Source of the DNA: a virus
DNA: 46,502 nt
IMG/VR virus record: IMGVR_UViG_3300036983_000096
Coordinates: 1-46,502 of that record
Reading direction: 5' to 3' (one strand)
This document shows, in pieces, positions 1 through 6,943 of this stretch. Within the stretch, counting starts at the first letter, position 1; the number at the start of each line of letters is the position of its first letter. Under the pieces are notes generated by a model. It ran no database searches, was not told where the DNA came from, and saw only the letters and a program-made list of their open reading frames with translations. The translations under genes and the position numbers were made by a program.

Positions 1-127
1 GGTTCGAGTCCCGTAACAAGTGCGCACAGAACACTATGGAGGCGTTCTCCTACATCAACCAACAAATGCAAGCCGTTCGCTATCGCCAATGTGAAGCACA
101 CTGCGGCTTGCATCGGACGTTGTATGC
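1..127. repeat. 127-bp exact direct repeat, left copy
   Basis: Bases 1-127 are identical to 46270-46396, and the two copies diverge at the next base (128 versus 46397). The left copy begins exactly at the first base of the window. I infer a repeat node of an assembly graph, since 127 is a common largest k-mer, so the genome is probably circular or permuted with a unit of 46,269 bp. A genuine duplication of the 5' part of a small gene remains possible. Confidence 0.9.
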
Positions 128-176
128 CATTTGTAAACCGCTAAGATCGCACGACGTGTGCGAGGAGGAAGAATGA
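36..176 (+). CDS. small hypothetical protein (46 aa)
   Basis: An ORF of 46 codons starts with ATG at 36 inside the terminal repeat and ends in a run of Glu codons. Its TGA overlaps the ATG of the next gene by 4 bp (ATGA), which suggests translational coupling. The product is Cys/His-containing and I recognise no domain. No Shine-Dalgarno precedes the ATG, and the frame is open to the edge of the window, so the true start may lie further upstream. The same N-terminus recurs at 46305 with a different, longer C-terminus. It may be real or a remnant. Confidence 0.35.
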   Translation: MEAFSYINQQMQAVRYRQCEAHCGLHRTLYAICKPLRSHDVCEEEE

Positions 177-685
177 AAAAATATATTGCTTACTATGCTG
201 CTGCTGGTGATTCGGAAGAATTTGACACAATCGAAGAGGCAAAAGATTGGTTGGTTGAATACGATTTGCAGGGCGAAATTGCAGAAGAAACTATCGATGG
301 GTATAATTACATAGCAGAAATTAAACTGGTATCGCACTGCCCCGTAACCCACAGAAAAGAAGATTATAAAGAAGGAGAGTGGCCTTACGATCCCGACTTC
401 GATACAATCCACGATATCCAGTACGTAAAGCCAGAAGACCGCACGTCCTGTGCTCCGGACAGCGGTTTACAAACAACAAACAACAACCAACAGCTCAACT
501 ACGCCAGCCTCAAAGCAGGCCAGCGCAGATTGAGCAGGACGTTCGGAATAAAGAATGCCGCGCCAGAAAACAGCGGAAGCCCGGCAAACAACTTACCTAA
601 TCACGAAAATTGCCCTTGGTGTAAAAAGGTGCTGGTATATCAGCTCATGTGTCCAGATAGCGAATGTCCAGGTAGTGGTGACTAG
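173..685 (+). CDS. hypothetical protein with C-terminal Cys pairs
   Basis: This is a 170-residue protein. I chose the ATG at 173 because GAGGAGGAAG lies directly in front of it; the frame is open to a GTG at 158. The N-terminal half is acidic and rich in aromatic residues. The middle is Asn/Gln-rich and low complexity. The C-terminus has CPWC followed by two further Cys in a spacing like a small zinc ribbon (residues ~145-166). It is the first clearly readable gene of the left plus-strand early cluster. I do not recognise the family. A small zinc-binding early phage protein is the most that can be said. Confidence 0.75.
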   Translation: MKKYIAYYAAAGDSEEFDTIEEAKDWLVEYDLQGEIAEETIDGYNYIAEIKLVSHCPVTHRKEDYKEGEWPYDPDFDTIHDIQYVKPEDRTSCAPDSGLQTTNNNQQLNYASLKAGQRRLSRTFGIKNAAPENSGSPANNLPNHENCPWCKKVLVYQLMCPDSECPGSGD

Positions 686-727
686 ACTTCGAAAATAATC
701 ATCGGATTATAAAGGAGAAAAAGATGT

Positions 728-789
728 AAAATCCGCACTTGTATCGAAATCCGAAGAGGTCGCACCTGTCAAAGGCGAGTGCGGATTTT
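728..789 (+). other. perfect 12-bp inverted repeat after an ATG-TAA start-stop
   Basis: AAAATCCGCACT (728-739) pairs perfectly with AGTGCGGATTTT (778-789) across a 38-nt loop. Just upstream, AAAGGAG (711-717) precedes ATG immediately followed by TAA (724-729), a one-codon start-stop element. This looks like a structured leader in the 686-951 gap. A decayed gene is the alternative. Confidence 0.5.
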
Positions 790-865
790 GATCCAATGTC
801 GCATCGGAATCCCCGAACAAAGAAAGGAACAAAGCCTATAAGAAAAAAACAGGAGAAAAAAGTAG

Positions 866-889
866 ATGGCCACGTTGTTGATAGTCTAA
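866..889 (+). CDS. possible 7-codon leader peptide
   Basis: A Shine-Dalgarno AGGAG (851-855) precedes ATG at 866, which encodes MATLLIV and stops at TAA 887-889. The stop overlaps an ATG at 889 (TAATG) that is in frame with the following gene, so re-initiation could give that gene a longer N-terminus. A 7-bp hairpin (CCGTGCC 903-909 with GGCACGG 916-922) follows immediately. The arrangement resembles a leader or attenuator but could be chance. Confidence 0.3.
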   Translation: MATLLIV

Positions 890-951
890 TGGTGAGAACA
901 CTCCGTGCCGATCGTGGCACGGAACACCTAAAATCAAGGACAGAGAATATT

Positions 952-1404
952 ATGAATGAAAACATCCCAAATGGTTTTATACAAATCGATAATCCTGATT
1001 TCCCCCGATTGACGCCCGATCAAAAAGCAGTGGTAATTGGTCGTATCGATTGGGACCCCAGTTTTAAGCCAGCAGTGTTGTTAGCACCTGAAAAAACTGA
1101 GCCCGTTCGCGATGAATCTGTGACATGCCTGGATTGCCAGATCTGGAAAGAGCGCCTCGATGCTGCAGCAGAATTAATAGTACAGCTGCAAAAGCGGGAT
1201 CTTCCGGGTGCTGAAATATTCGGCAGGTTTTATTGCGAAATACAATTGATGAATGATACACCAACCTATAAGGCATCGGCAAATAAAGATGATCTCTCAT
1301 TTATTGCGCATGGTGACACAACTGAAAATGCATATGAGAAATTATCAAACATGATTGATGGTGCCAGGATCTATGCACAATACCTGAAAACTAAATGGAG
1401 CTGA
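952..1404 (+). CDS. hypothetical protein (150 aa)
   Basis: I place the start at ATG 952, with AAGGA about 12 nt upstream. An in-frame ATG at 889, coupled by TAATG to a 7-codon leader, would add 21 residues. The predicted protein has a CLDC pair near residue 60 and a central helical segment, and its C-terminal half reads like a small soluble alpha/beta domain. It lies in the left plus-strand early cluster, 16 bp before an HTH protein gene. I do not recognise the family. The gene call is good and the start is uncertain. Confidence 0.65.
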   Translation: MNENIPNGFIQIDNPDFPRLTPDQKAVVIGRIDWDPSFKPAVLLAPEKTEPVRDESVTCLDCQIWKERLDAAAELIVQLQKRDLPGAEIFGRFYCEIQLMNDTPTYKASANKDDLSFIAHGDTTENAYEKLSNMIDGARIYAQYLKTKWS

Positions 1405-1420
1405 AGTAAGGACCCGAATT

Positions 1421-1705
1421 ATGGAATTGACAAAACAAAATCTGATAGAGTTGGCGGATGCAATTTACCACACATTGCAGGAAAAACGTTTGGTTGCAAC
1501 TGGCCCGGATTTTACGGTCATCGAGCTCGCAGCGCTCCTGGGTGTGAGTCGGGATACCATCGATGATCATATCTATCATGGCGAGTACTACCACGATAGC
1601 AAGCGAATGTTCCGTCGTGAGGAGATCCTTTACCGCCGATCGACCGGACAGGATATCTGTAAGGGTAACAGATACAAGACAAGGGCTGAAAAATGCAAAG
1701 CATAA
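1421..1705 (+). CDS. HTH DNA-binding protein
   Basis: This 94-residue basic protein has a helix-turn-helix signature at residues ~33-55 (IELAALLGVSRDTIDDHI), as in small MerR/excisionase-like or HTH_17 proteins. The segment after it is rich in Arg and Tyr and could be the wing. AAGGA lies upstream of ATG 1421. It overlaps the next gene by 13 bp. As a small DNA-binding protein in the block ending with the integrase, it could be an excisionase or an early regulator. That role is inference; the HTH is visible. Confidence 0.7.
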   Translation: MELTKQNLIELADAIYHTLQEKRLVATGPDFTVIELAALLGVSRDTIDDHIYHGEYYHDSKRMFRREEILYRRSTGQDICKGNRYKTRAEKCKA

Positions 1706-1938
1706 GAACGGTACATCTGGGTACACAAATGTTGGAGTTTTCATCGTTCCAGCAATGGGTCGATCATGCCGCTTCATGGTTTGTTCGTGCAAAAAAAGAG
1801 TTTTGCACAAATAAATATATCTGCCTTGATAATAAGGGAAGGGTTTGTATGAGCGGTGGAGAGTTTATGCGCGCGGATCGCGAGGGGACATTCCCGGTGA
1901 AGGTCTATTCCATTTTAACTAAAGAAGAAAATACATGA
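1693..1938 (+). CDS. hypothetical protein (81 aa)
   Basis: This 81-residue protein overlaps the preceding HTH gene by 13 bp and the following gene by 4 bp (ATGA), as is typical of a compact phage early operon. It is of mixed composition with several aromatic residues in the first half and a C-terminal segment predicted as beta (KYICLDNKGRVCMSGGEF). No domain is recognised. The tight packing supports the call better than the sequence does. Confidence 0.65.
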   Translation: MQSIRTVHLGTQMLEFSSFQQWVDHAASWFVRAKKEFCTNKYICLDNKGRVCMSGGEFMRADREGTFPVKVYSILTKEENT

Positions 1939-2243
1939 AGATTAAATTCAGTCACAAATATCATAAACTTTTGGTTCCAGGAGCAACTGCTGAGTATATC
2001 GAAACAGCTATCCTTCTCGATGTCGTGCCCATTAACTTGGAAGATGTGTCCAAAGCGTTTCTCGATTATGACACTGACGCGGGGCTGTTCGAGCTGCCCA
2101 AATCAGGTATATACATGATGCTCATTTTTTGCAAAGAACGGTCTTGGGATCTCTTCACGACATTACGACGGTGGACACCTGATAAACAGACATACTACCG
2201 ATCAGGCATAGGTAAAATATTCGACATTGAAATCAAGTCATAA
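1935..2243 (+). CDS. hypothetical protein (102 aa)
   Basis: This 102-residue protein starts at an ATGA overlap with the previous gene. It has a basic N-terminus, a central acidic stretch and a C-terminal part rich in Arg, Trp and Tyr. No motif is recognised. It is followed by a 34-bp gap holding a good Shine-Dalgarno for the next gene. Confidence 0.7.
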   Translation: MKIKFSHKYHKLLVPGATAEYIETAILLDVVPINLEDVSKAFLDYDTDAGLFELPKSGIYMMLIFCKERSWDLFTTLRRWTPDKQTYYRSGIGKIFDIEIKS

Positions 2244-2277
2244 CCCTCTCTCAACAAATCTTATAGGAGCCTTACTC

Positions 2278-3183
2278 ATGAAACTCAATTGGCAGGTAAG
2301 AAACATTTCTGAACTCTGTTCACTTATAGTTGATACCCCGGATAATTTATCGTGTAAGATGTTTGAGATGAGATCGTATCCCAATTTATTAATCAGAAAC
2401 GCTCTTATCCGGTTCATGAGGTCAAGAGGGTGGACTATTGGGATTGATCCTAATGTAAAAAAGAATTTTGCATCGATCTCTAAATACCACCATAGTGGGA
2501 GGAACGCATTACTCGAGGTCGATATAGAGCTTTCACCCAGATATATTGAGGTGCACTTCTTTCAAAATGTTGTATTTGAAAATGTAAATGGGGGGAAATA
2601 CGATTTCGACAAATTGAAAAAAATGCCCTATCTTATTAAGCTTAGTTATTATAAGGAATCACAAAAGATCTGTGATTATCTGCACCGGGAATTCTCGATG
2701 GAAATTATCCAGCAAACGCCACCAGACGATGCTATCGAACATATCTTGTATAATCACCGGAGTAATAGCTTTACAAGGAATAAAATTAAATCGATACACG
2801 AGATCCCACAGTACATGAGCGATTATGATCATAAGTATAATTCTACCGATCGGGATGGAAAGAAGATCACGTGTGGCCAGCTCAAATATTTCAGGGATTG
2901 GAATGGCCGGCTGAGCCGTGGGTATGCCTGGCATAATATCAATAATATGTGGTGGGTAGTTGAACGCAAGAATAGTCTGAGAAACATTGCATCTTTTGAC
3001 ATGTTTGACCTTACAGATGCAGACAAAAATCAGCGCAGGAAAGTAAAGGCAAAAATTCCCGAATCATACACCCTAAAAATGCGAAATATTGAACACCTGC
3101 TCTGTAAAAGATCTCTTATCTGCATTGAAAAAGAAAAAAGTAGCCTAACCGGGAGTCATCATGCACATCTACCAAATGAATGA
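2278..3183 (+). CDS. hypothetical phage protein (301 aa)
   Basis: The ATG at 2278 is preceded by ATAGGAGCC, so it is preferred over an in-frame start at 2227. The C-terminal half contains a compact, aromatic-rich stretch (around residues 215-240, with YFRDWNGRLSRGYAWHN and then NMWW) that reads like a conserved phage domain, but I cannot name a family. The C-terminal 50 residues are strongly basic, which would suit nucleic-acid contact. It overlaps the next gene by 23 bp. The gene is confident and the function unknown. Confidence 0.75.
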   Translation: MKLNWQVRNISELCSLIVDTPDNLSCKMFEMRSYPNLLIRNALIRFMRSRGWTIGIDPNVKKNFASISKYHHSGRNALLEVDIELSPRYIEVHFFQNVVFENVNGGKYDFDKLKKMPYLIKLSYYKESQKICDYLHREFSMEIIQQTPPDDAIEHILYNHRSNSFTRNKIKSIHEIPQYMSDYDHKYNSTDRDGKKITCGQLKYFRDWNGRLSRGYAWHNINNMWWVVERKNSLRNIASFDMFDLTDADKNQRRKVKAKIPESYTLKMRNIEHLLCKRSLICIEKEKSSLTGSHHAHLPNE

Positions 3184-3424
3184 CGTCGATACTGTTTGTG
3201 CCAATACAGAGCAGGAAGCAAAAGAGATTTACAGAAAGTACGTGCTTGAGTGTCATGGCAGCCTGGATGACTTTGAGTATGATATTCAGGAGATGTACCA
3301 GATCCCCGATGAATACCTTGATACGAAAAGAGTATGGGATGATGATCACAAGAAAGTATTGACGTTCCGGCAGGCATTAACCAACCAACCCGGACCTGGT
3401 CCCTTTTCCTCAACCGAATACTGA
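3161..3424 (+). CDS. small acidic hypothetical protein
   Basis: This 87-residue acidic protein starts at ATG 3161, with GGGAG 7 nt upstream inside the end of the previous gene. The composition (many Asp, Glu and Tyr) is like small phage inhibitor proteins, but no family is recognised. It is the last small gene before the integrase. The gap 3425-3521 holds the integrase ribosome-binding site. Confidence 0.65.
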   Translation: MHIYQMNDVDTVCANTEQEAKEIYRKYVLECHGSLDDFEYDIQEMYQIPDEYLDTKRVWDDDHKKVLTFRQALTNQPGPGPFSSTEY

Positions 3425-3521
3425 TATCCCAACAAGGCAGGAGATTTTGCATTCTTACCCCGTCCCCGTATATTTTCCCCGTAGCCTCGCTATCCGTCAT
3501 TCTTAAGGAGATGGATAGCTT

Positions 3522-4742
3522 ATGTCTAAAAAATTAATAAAAAAACAGTTGGCTGCCGGCATCTTCCTGCTGAAAAGCGGGGAAGTCTGGATCCGGGCAA
3601 CCAAATGGGGCGTACCTGGTAAGCGGGAGGACACTCTTCCTGCAGGTACAACGCTCACCCGGGCATCCGGACGACGCGATGAACTACTCGAAGAGCTCGA
3701 GAGTCTCAAGCGCAGCGCCATCGATGCAGCCCGGGAGCAAAACCCCTGCTCTTTGACATATGACACACTCAAGGACCTCATAGAACTACATCGTAGAGAT
3801 CTGGGCTGTTACCGGTTTGATCGAACTTTTGCCGACATCGAGAAACGGTATGGACCGACTGCAAACGATCTCGATGCTCTAAAGGCAGCGTATCAGGAAA
3901 ATGAGCGATGGATGGAGACGTACATATCTAAGTTGACAAAAAAGGAACTTAGCCCGTGTACGAAAAACCATTATCGTAGAATTTTTAAGATGATTTTCCG
4001 CCATGCCCACGATGAAGGAAAATTACTCGACAAAGGATCACCTGCTGCGAGAGTGCCCCTAAGGATAAAGGTTGCATCTGCAAAGAAGCTCGCTCGAAAA
4101 CGAATCCTGAGCGAAAGTGAGCAGGCAAAGCTACTAAAAAAAATGGGCGACCCGGCAATTCCGATCTCGATCGATGACTTTATCTACCATAATGGGATGC
4201 TATGGCCATCTGAAAAGAGATCCACACTCAGGTGGGTAATAGGTTTCGCATTGGTGAACCCCATTCGCCCTGGTGATGTCCGTGCGATGAGAAAATCAAG
4301 CTACTGTCCGATCCGCAAGGAAGTAAAATTCTTTGCATCGAAAACAGCGGAGCGGACCTGCAGTTATACATATCTGCGAAACATTCCCGAGTGGTTTTCA
4401 GCTTACGTTGCATCGATCCCCAGCGATTGTCCCTGGCTATTCCCAATTTTATCTGTTGACACCAAAGGAGTGGTCAAATGGCAGAAGCGGGGGAGCTTCA
4501 AAACTGCATGGGTAAATTTCATGGGAAGGGTGGGTCTCGATGATTTTCATTTCCACGATCTAAAGAGGTGTGCTACTACCTATATGAGAAGAGTACAGGG
4601 CTACACTCCCGATGAATTCAAAGCTCTGGGACTGTACTTCAGTGACATTATAGATGTATACACCGACTTCAAGGCAGATGCGGTTCCCCGCCGTGAGATG
4701 GTTGACAAGGCTAAACTCGTTGAATTTTCCAAAACGGCATAA
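3522..4742 (+). CDS. int: tyrosine recombinase / phage integrase
   Basis: This 406-residue integrase should join attP (just downstream) to a host tRNA-Lys gene. AAGGAG precedes ATG 3522. Residues 1-75 look like an arm-binding domain, ~115-180 a SAM-like core-binding domain and ~195-390 the catalytic domain. Visible active-site residues are R249 (NPIRPGD), K274 (SKT), H345 and Y380 (DVYTDF). The second catalytic position reads HDLK, so the usual Arg is Lys348, with Arg349 next. The usual LGH box reads LGLYF. The spacing from H345 to Y380 is normal. It is the last plus-strand gene and is convergent with the small minus-strand operon. Confidence 0.93.
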   Translation: MSKKLIKKQLAAGIFLLKSGEVWIRATKWGVPGKREDTLPAGTTLTRASGRRDELLEELESLKRSAIDAAREQNPCSLTYDTLKDLIELHRRDLGCYRFDRTFADIEKRYGPTANDLDALKAAYQENERWMETYISKLTKKELSPCTKNHYRRIFKMIFRHAHDEGKLLDKGSPAARVPLRIKVASAKKLARKRILSESEQAKLLKKMGDPAIPISIDDFIYHNGMLWPSEKRSTLRWVIGFALVNPIRPGDVRAMRKSSYCPIRKEVKFFASKTAERTCSYTYLRNIPEWFSAYVASIPSDCPWLFPILSVDTKGVVKWQKRGSFKTAWVNFMGRVGLDDFHFHDLKRCATTYMRRVQGYTPDEFKALGLYFSDIIDVYTDFKADAVPRREMVDKAKLVEFSKTA

Positions 4743-4746
4743 AAAA

Positions 4747-4776
4747 GGCGTACATGTACGCTCATACATGTACGCC
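4747..4776 (-). terminator. hairpin: minus-strand terminator and integrase arm site
   Basis: GGCGTACATGTA (4747-4758) and TACATGTACGCC (4765-4776) form a perfect 12-bp stem with a 6-nt loop. On the minus strand the stem runs into six T residues (4741-4746), so it should terminate the small minus-strand operon. The half-stem ACATGTACGCC recurs on the other side of the tRNA-like core (4971-4998), so it is probably also an integrase arm-binding site. Confidence 0.7.
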
Positions 4777-4829
4777 TCGATATTAAGTGAATCACTTTTC
4801 TACTCGTAACTCACCTTTTTTAAAGAACT

Positions 4830-4873
4830 TACACCATTCAGGACTCGAACCTGAGACCCGCTGATTAAGAGTC
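4830..4873 (-). other. attP: attP core: 3' half of tRNA-Lys(CUU)
   Basis: Read on the minus strand this is the 3' part of a tRNA. The anticodon loop CTCTTAA (anticodon CUU, Lys) is at 4865-4871 and the 3' anticodon stem TCAGC at 4860-4864. The variable loop GGGTC is at 4855-4859. The T arm is TCAGG-TTCGAGT-CCTGA (4838-4854), followed by the 3' acceptor strand ATGGTGT and discriminator A. The bases before the anticodon loop (AAAGA) do not pair with TCAGC, so no full tRNA exists here. Placement beside int is typical of attP in tRNA-targeting phages. Confidence 0.88.
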
Positions 4874-4970
4874 TTTCTTAAAATTTTCATCCCGCTAAAA
4901 CAACCCTTATTATTCAATGGGTTATTGCCGTTCGAGTTTTTGTTGACTGGCAAAGATCGGCATTTCTCGG

Positions 4971-4998
4971 GGCGTACATGTACGCCGACATGTACGCC
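4971..4998. repeat. integrase arm-type repeats, distal side
   Basis: A perfect 16-bp palindrome GGCGTACATGTACGCC (4971-4986) is followed by another ACATGTACGCC (4988-4998). The same motif forms the hairpin at 4747-4776. Copies on both sides of the attP core, roughly 70 and 110 bp away, match the P and P' arm layout of tyrosine-integrase attP sites. Binding is inferred. Confidence 0.65.
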
Positions 4999-5048
4999 AA
5001 ATCTTTTACACATGAAACGACGATGGGTAGCGAGGCTGCTTTCTATTA

Positions 5049-5249
5049 TCAACTTTCGTCCACAACATTTGTGCGGCGTTCCTTCAGTTCGACACGTAAT
5101 GTAGTGACCTCATCCTTAATTTCTATGAGCGTCCCTCTGATTGTCCTGATATAAAACGGGACCATGAACCAAACAGCTGCCCAGACAAACAGTATTGTCA
5201 CGATAATGCCACCGATAACAACATAGCCCTCTACGGATATTTTATCCAC
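5049..5249 (-). CDS. small single-pass membrane protein
   Basis: This 66-residue protein starts at GTG 5249, with AGGAGG about 6 nt upstream. Residues ~9-32 form one strong transmembrane helix, followed by a charged, probably coiled-coil tail. It is the last gene of the small minus-strand operon between attP and the endolysin terminator. A membrane role such as exclusion or lysis accessory is possible, but the family is not recognised. Confidence 0.7.
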   Translation of the reverse strand: MDKISVEGYVVIGGIIVTILFVWAAVWFMVPFYIRTIRGTLIEIKDEVTTLRVELKERRTNVVDES

Positions 5250-5299
5250 ACGTATCCTCCTGGTTATTTGTTGTTGTTGATAATATATTTATTACCGCT

Positions 5300-5512
5300 C
5301 TATCCCCGACTGTTTGAAAGGGCATCATAAGCCGCATGGGTTTCATCAGCTAATTTCTTCAACGATTGACCGGCTTTCAATCTGAATTCTGTTTCTGTCC
5401 TGGAGAACTCAAGTGCTGCGGTAATCAGCATCCGTAAGGGCCTGAACTCTGTACCGGCCGTGAATCGCTCGTATATACACCTAACAGGTGCGGATAGCTC
5501 TCTTGTTTTCAT
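5300..5512 (-). CDS. small hypothetical protein (70 aa)
   Basis: This 70-residue protein has its ATG overlapping the stop of the upstream gene (ATGA). It is mixed basic/acidic and mostly helical by composition. The second half resembles a short amphipathic helix pair. It is the fourth gene in the operon headed by the RHH regulator. No domain is recognised. Confidence 0.6.
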   Translation of the reverse strand: MKTRELSAPVRCIYERFTAGTEFRPLRMLITAALEFSRTETEFRLKAGQSLKKLADETHAAYDALSNSRG

Positions 5513-5658
5513 ACGGCCCCCACTGCAGCGGAAACCTTCAGAGCGATCTCTGCAAGGCGATCAGATACCGATTGCTCTGTTTCGACAGCCAACCGCACGA
5601 TATCGCGATGGATTGCCACTAATTGGCATTGTAGACAGTTGCATTCGTTATGCTGCAT
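5509..5658 (-). CDS. small hypothetical protein with Cys cluster (49 aa)
   Basis: This 49-residue ORF starts at ATG 5658 with GAGGGG upstream, and its TGA overlaps the next ATG by 4 bp. It has CNCLQC near the N-terminus (residues 6-11), then a helical tail without further Cys. It overlaps the end of the upstream gene by 11 bp. Good packing and ribosome-binding site support it; the function is unknown. Confidence 0.6.
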   Translation of the reverse strand: MQHNECNCLQCQLVAIHRDIVRLAVETEQSVSDRLAEIALKVSAAVGAV

Positions 5659-5866
5659 TGTAACCCCCCTCAAGCGGAAGGGAATACCCTACTTCTGCAG
5701 GCACGCCATGAGAGACGAAAGCATTCCTGATCCTGAGAGCCAATAACAATGAACGACCACGGAAAACGGTACGCCCGGCGGTAACAACTACAATGAAGTT
5801 CTGGGGGGATACAACCTTAGCGCCGGTTGTAAGCGTAGACACTTCGCGCAAAGTATTTTTACTCAA
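5648..5866 (-). CDS. small hypothetical protein (72 aa)
   Basis: I place the start at TTG 5866, because AGGAGG lies 7 nt upstream. The frame is open to a GTG at 5922 that has no ribosome-binding site. The product of 72 residues is beta-rich in the middle and basic. It lies between the RHH gene and the Cys-cluster gene. No domain is recognised. Confidence 0.6.
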   Translation of the reverse strand: MSKNTLREVSTLTTGAKVVSPQNFIVVVTAGRTVFRGRSLLLALRIRNAFVSHGVPAEVGYSLPLEGGYNAA

Positions 5867-5942
5867 CGCTCGCCTCCTGTACGATAGGTGGAGAGAATAG
5901 GCCTTGTCGAGTGCTTCCAACACTTGGCAGGGCCGTTATTAT

Positions 5943-6098
5943 TTAAGCCTTATTTATCTTCCGAATGTAATCTTTTATTGCGAGAACCAGGGCACTGGAT
6001 ACGGATCGCGAATCTTTCTCCGAAGCTTTCTCGAATTGCTTTTTAAGATCCGGATCAATCCGTGCACCTATAAACTCGCCTTTGTCTTTCTTTTCCAT
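5943..6098 (-). CDS. ribbon-helix-helix (Arc/CopG-like) regulator
   Basis: This 51-residue protein has a short N-terminal strand (residues ~6-12, GEFIGARID) followed by two helices around a Ser-Val-Ser-Ser turn, the pattern of ribbon-helix-helix repressors. It is the first gene of the small minus-strand operon. Its promoter (TATAAT) ends only 9 nt before the ATG, so the mRNA is probably leaderless. An 11-bp palindrome in the promoter suggests autoregulation. The fold is assigned from pattern alone. Confidence 0.7.
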   Translation of the reverse strand: MEKKDKGEFIGARIDPDLKKQFEKASEKDSRSVSSALVLAIKDYIRKINKA

Positions 6099-6107
6099 GT
6101 TAGATAA

Positions 6108-6135
6108 ATTATAACATTGTTAAAAGCAAAATCAA
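6108..6135 (-). promoter_or_regulatory. promoter of the small minus-strand operon, with operator
   Basis: On the minus strand there is TTGATT (6130-6135), a 16-bp spacer and TATAAT (6108-6113). The perfect palindrome TAACATTGTTA (6112-6122) overlaps the -10 edge and is a likely operator. With 9 nt from the -10 box to the ATG, the transcript should begin at or within a few bases of the start codon. Confidence 0.7.
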
Positions 6136-6151
6136 GTCCTTTCTAATAATT

Positions 6152-6183
6152 AAAAAAACCGCCTCGGATTTCTCAAAGGCGGT
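6152..6183 (-). terminator. rho-independent terminator of the late operon
   Basis: The 7-bp GC-rich stem ACCGCCT/AGGCGGT (6158-6164 with 6177-6183) is followed on the minus strand by seven T residues. It lies 27 bp downstream of the endolysin stop and separates the late operon from the small operon. Confidence 0.85.
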
Positions 6184-6209
6184 CCAGTATACTGCACTTT
6201 GCATTTCCT

Positions 6210-6644
6210 TTACTTCAAAAACATCTTCGGATCAACAATCAACCCAACCTCATGCCAGTGTGGTTCCCGGTGCTCCCGGTACCGTGCCCAGAATCCATAC
6301 GCCGGGCGAAGGTCTAAATGAAACGAATACGCGATCTGGTTATAATAAACCCCGATCCCCTTAAACCCTGCCTCAAGAGCTGCTTTAAAGACGTCGCTGA
6401 CTGATACCGGTCCATCCTCCTCATAAAGGGCACAGTCGCCGGCCATGCCTTTTTTGTGCCATATGCTATTGTGGTTTCCTGTGGTCAGCCCCCCGGGTAA
6501 GAGCGTGACCCGTCGCCCCACCAGGTCACGAAACTTATCATAAGCGGACAAGAGAGAACCATCCACGTCGTTGAGTTTTGCTCCTGTACGTGTTACCTCG
6601 TCAGCAGTAAAATTCCGAATCCCGGCAAAATCCTCGAGAATCAT
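6210..6644 (-). CDS. M15A-type peptidase endolysin
   Basis: This 144-residue protein should cleave the peptide part of peptidoglycan at lysis. The ATG at 6644 overlaps the upstream stop (ATGA) and has GAGGAAAG before it. The M15A zinc motif is visible as H63-x6-D70 (HKKGMAGD) and H109 (YSFHLDLR), with the GIGVY segment between them as in D-Ala-D-Ala carboxypeptidase-like phage lysins. The length matches a single-domain lysin. There is no signal peptide, so export would need a holin. It is the last gene of the late operon, right before a terminator. Confidence 0.82.
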   Translation of the reverse strand: MILEDFAGIRNFTADEVTRTGAKLNDVDGSLLSAYDKFRDLVGRRVTLLPGGLTTGNHNSIWHKKGMAGDCALYEEDGPVSVSDVFKAALEAGFKGIGVYYNQIAYSFHLDLRPAYGFWARYREHREPHWHEVGLIVDPKMFLK

Positions 6645-6943
6645 AATGCTTTCCTCGATGTAAATTTTTCTTCCACTTTCACTATTGCCGCTTCCCCGAG
6701 AATGGGTTGATCCATTCCGACAAATGAGGCTTTGGCGTGAAAATACCAATACCCAACTTCATTGTTTAGGGCCCCTGTTACCCTTGCTTTTAGCTTGGTT
6801 GTTCCTTCGACAGTGGCAACCAGTTCGCCAATAGTTTTTGAAACCGGTTTTTTATATATGATTTTTGGATCTGTCGCACCGGTCAAGGTTATTCCGGTTT
6901 CAAGCACGATGTCGTAAGGTTGCGTTTCGATAATTGCGCTCAT
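6641..6943 (-). CDS. small Ig-like / tail-associated protein (100 aa)
   Basis: This 100-residue beta-rich protein is coupled by ATGA overlaps on both sides. Its layout resembles small phage proteins with a beta-sandwich as found next to baseplate and fibre genes: a hydrophobic first strand, a DPKIIYKKP segment and a GYWYFHAKASF strand. A structural tail accessory role is inferred from place and composition. No family is assigned with certainty. Confidence 0.6.
   Translation of the reverse strand: MSAIIETQPYDIVLETGITLTGATDPKIIYKKPVSKTIGELVATVEGTTKLKARVTGALNNEVGYWYFHAKASFVGMDQPILGEAAIVKVEEKFTSRKAL

Noticed and set aside
4792-5052. Minus-strand ORF of 86 codons across attP
   Set aside because: It is produced by the tRNA fragment and arm repeats, has no ribosome-binding site and no protein-like composition.
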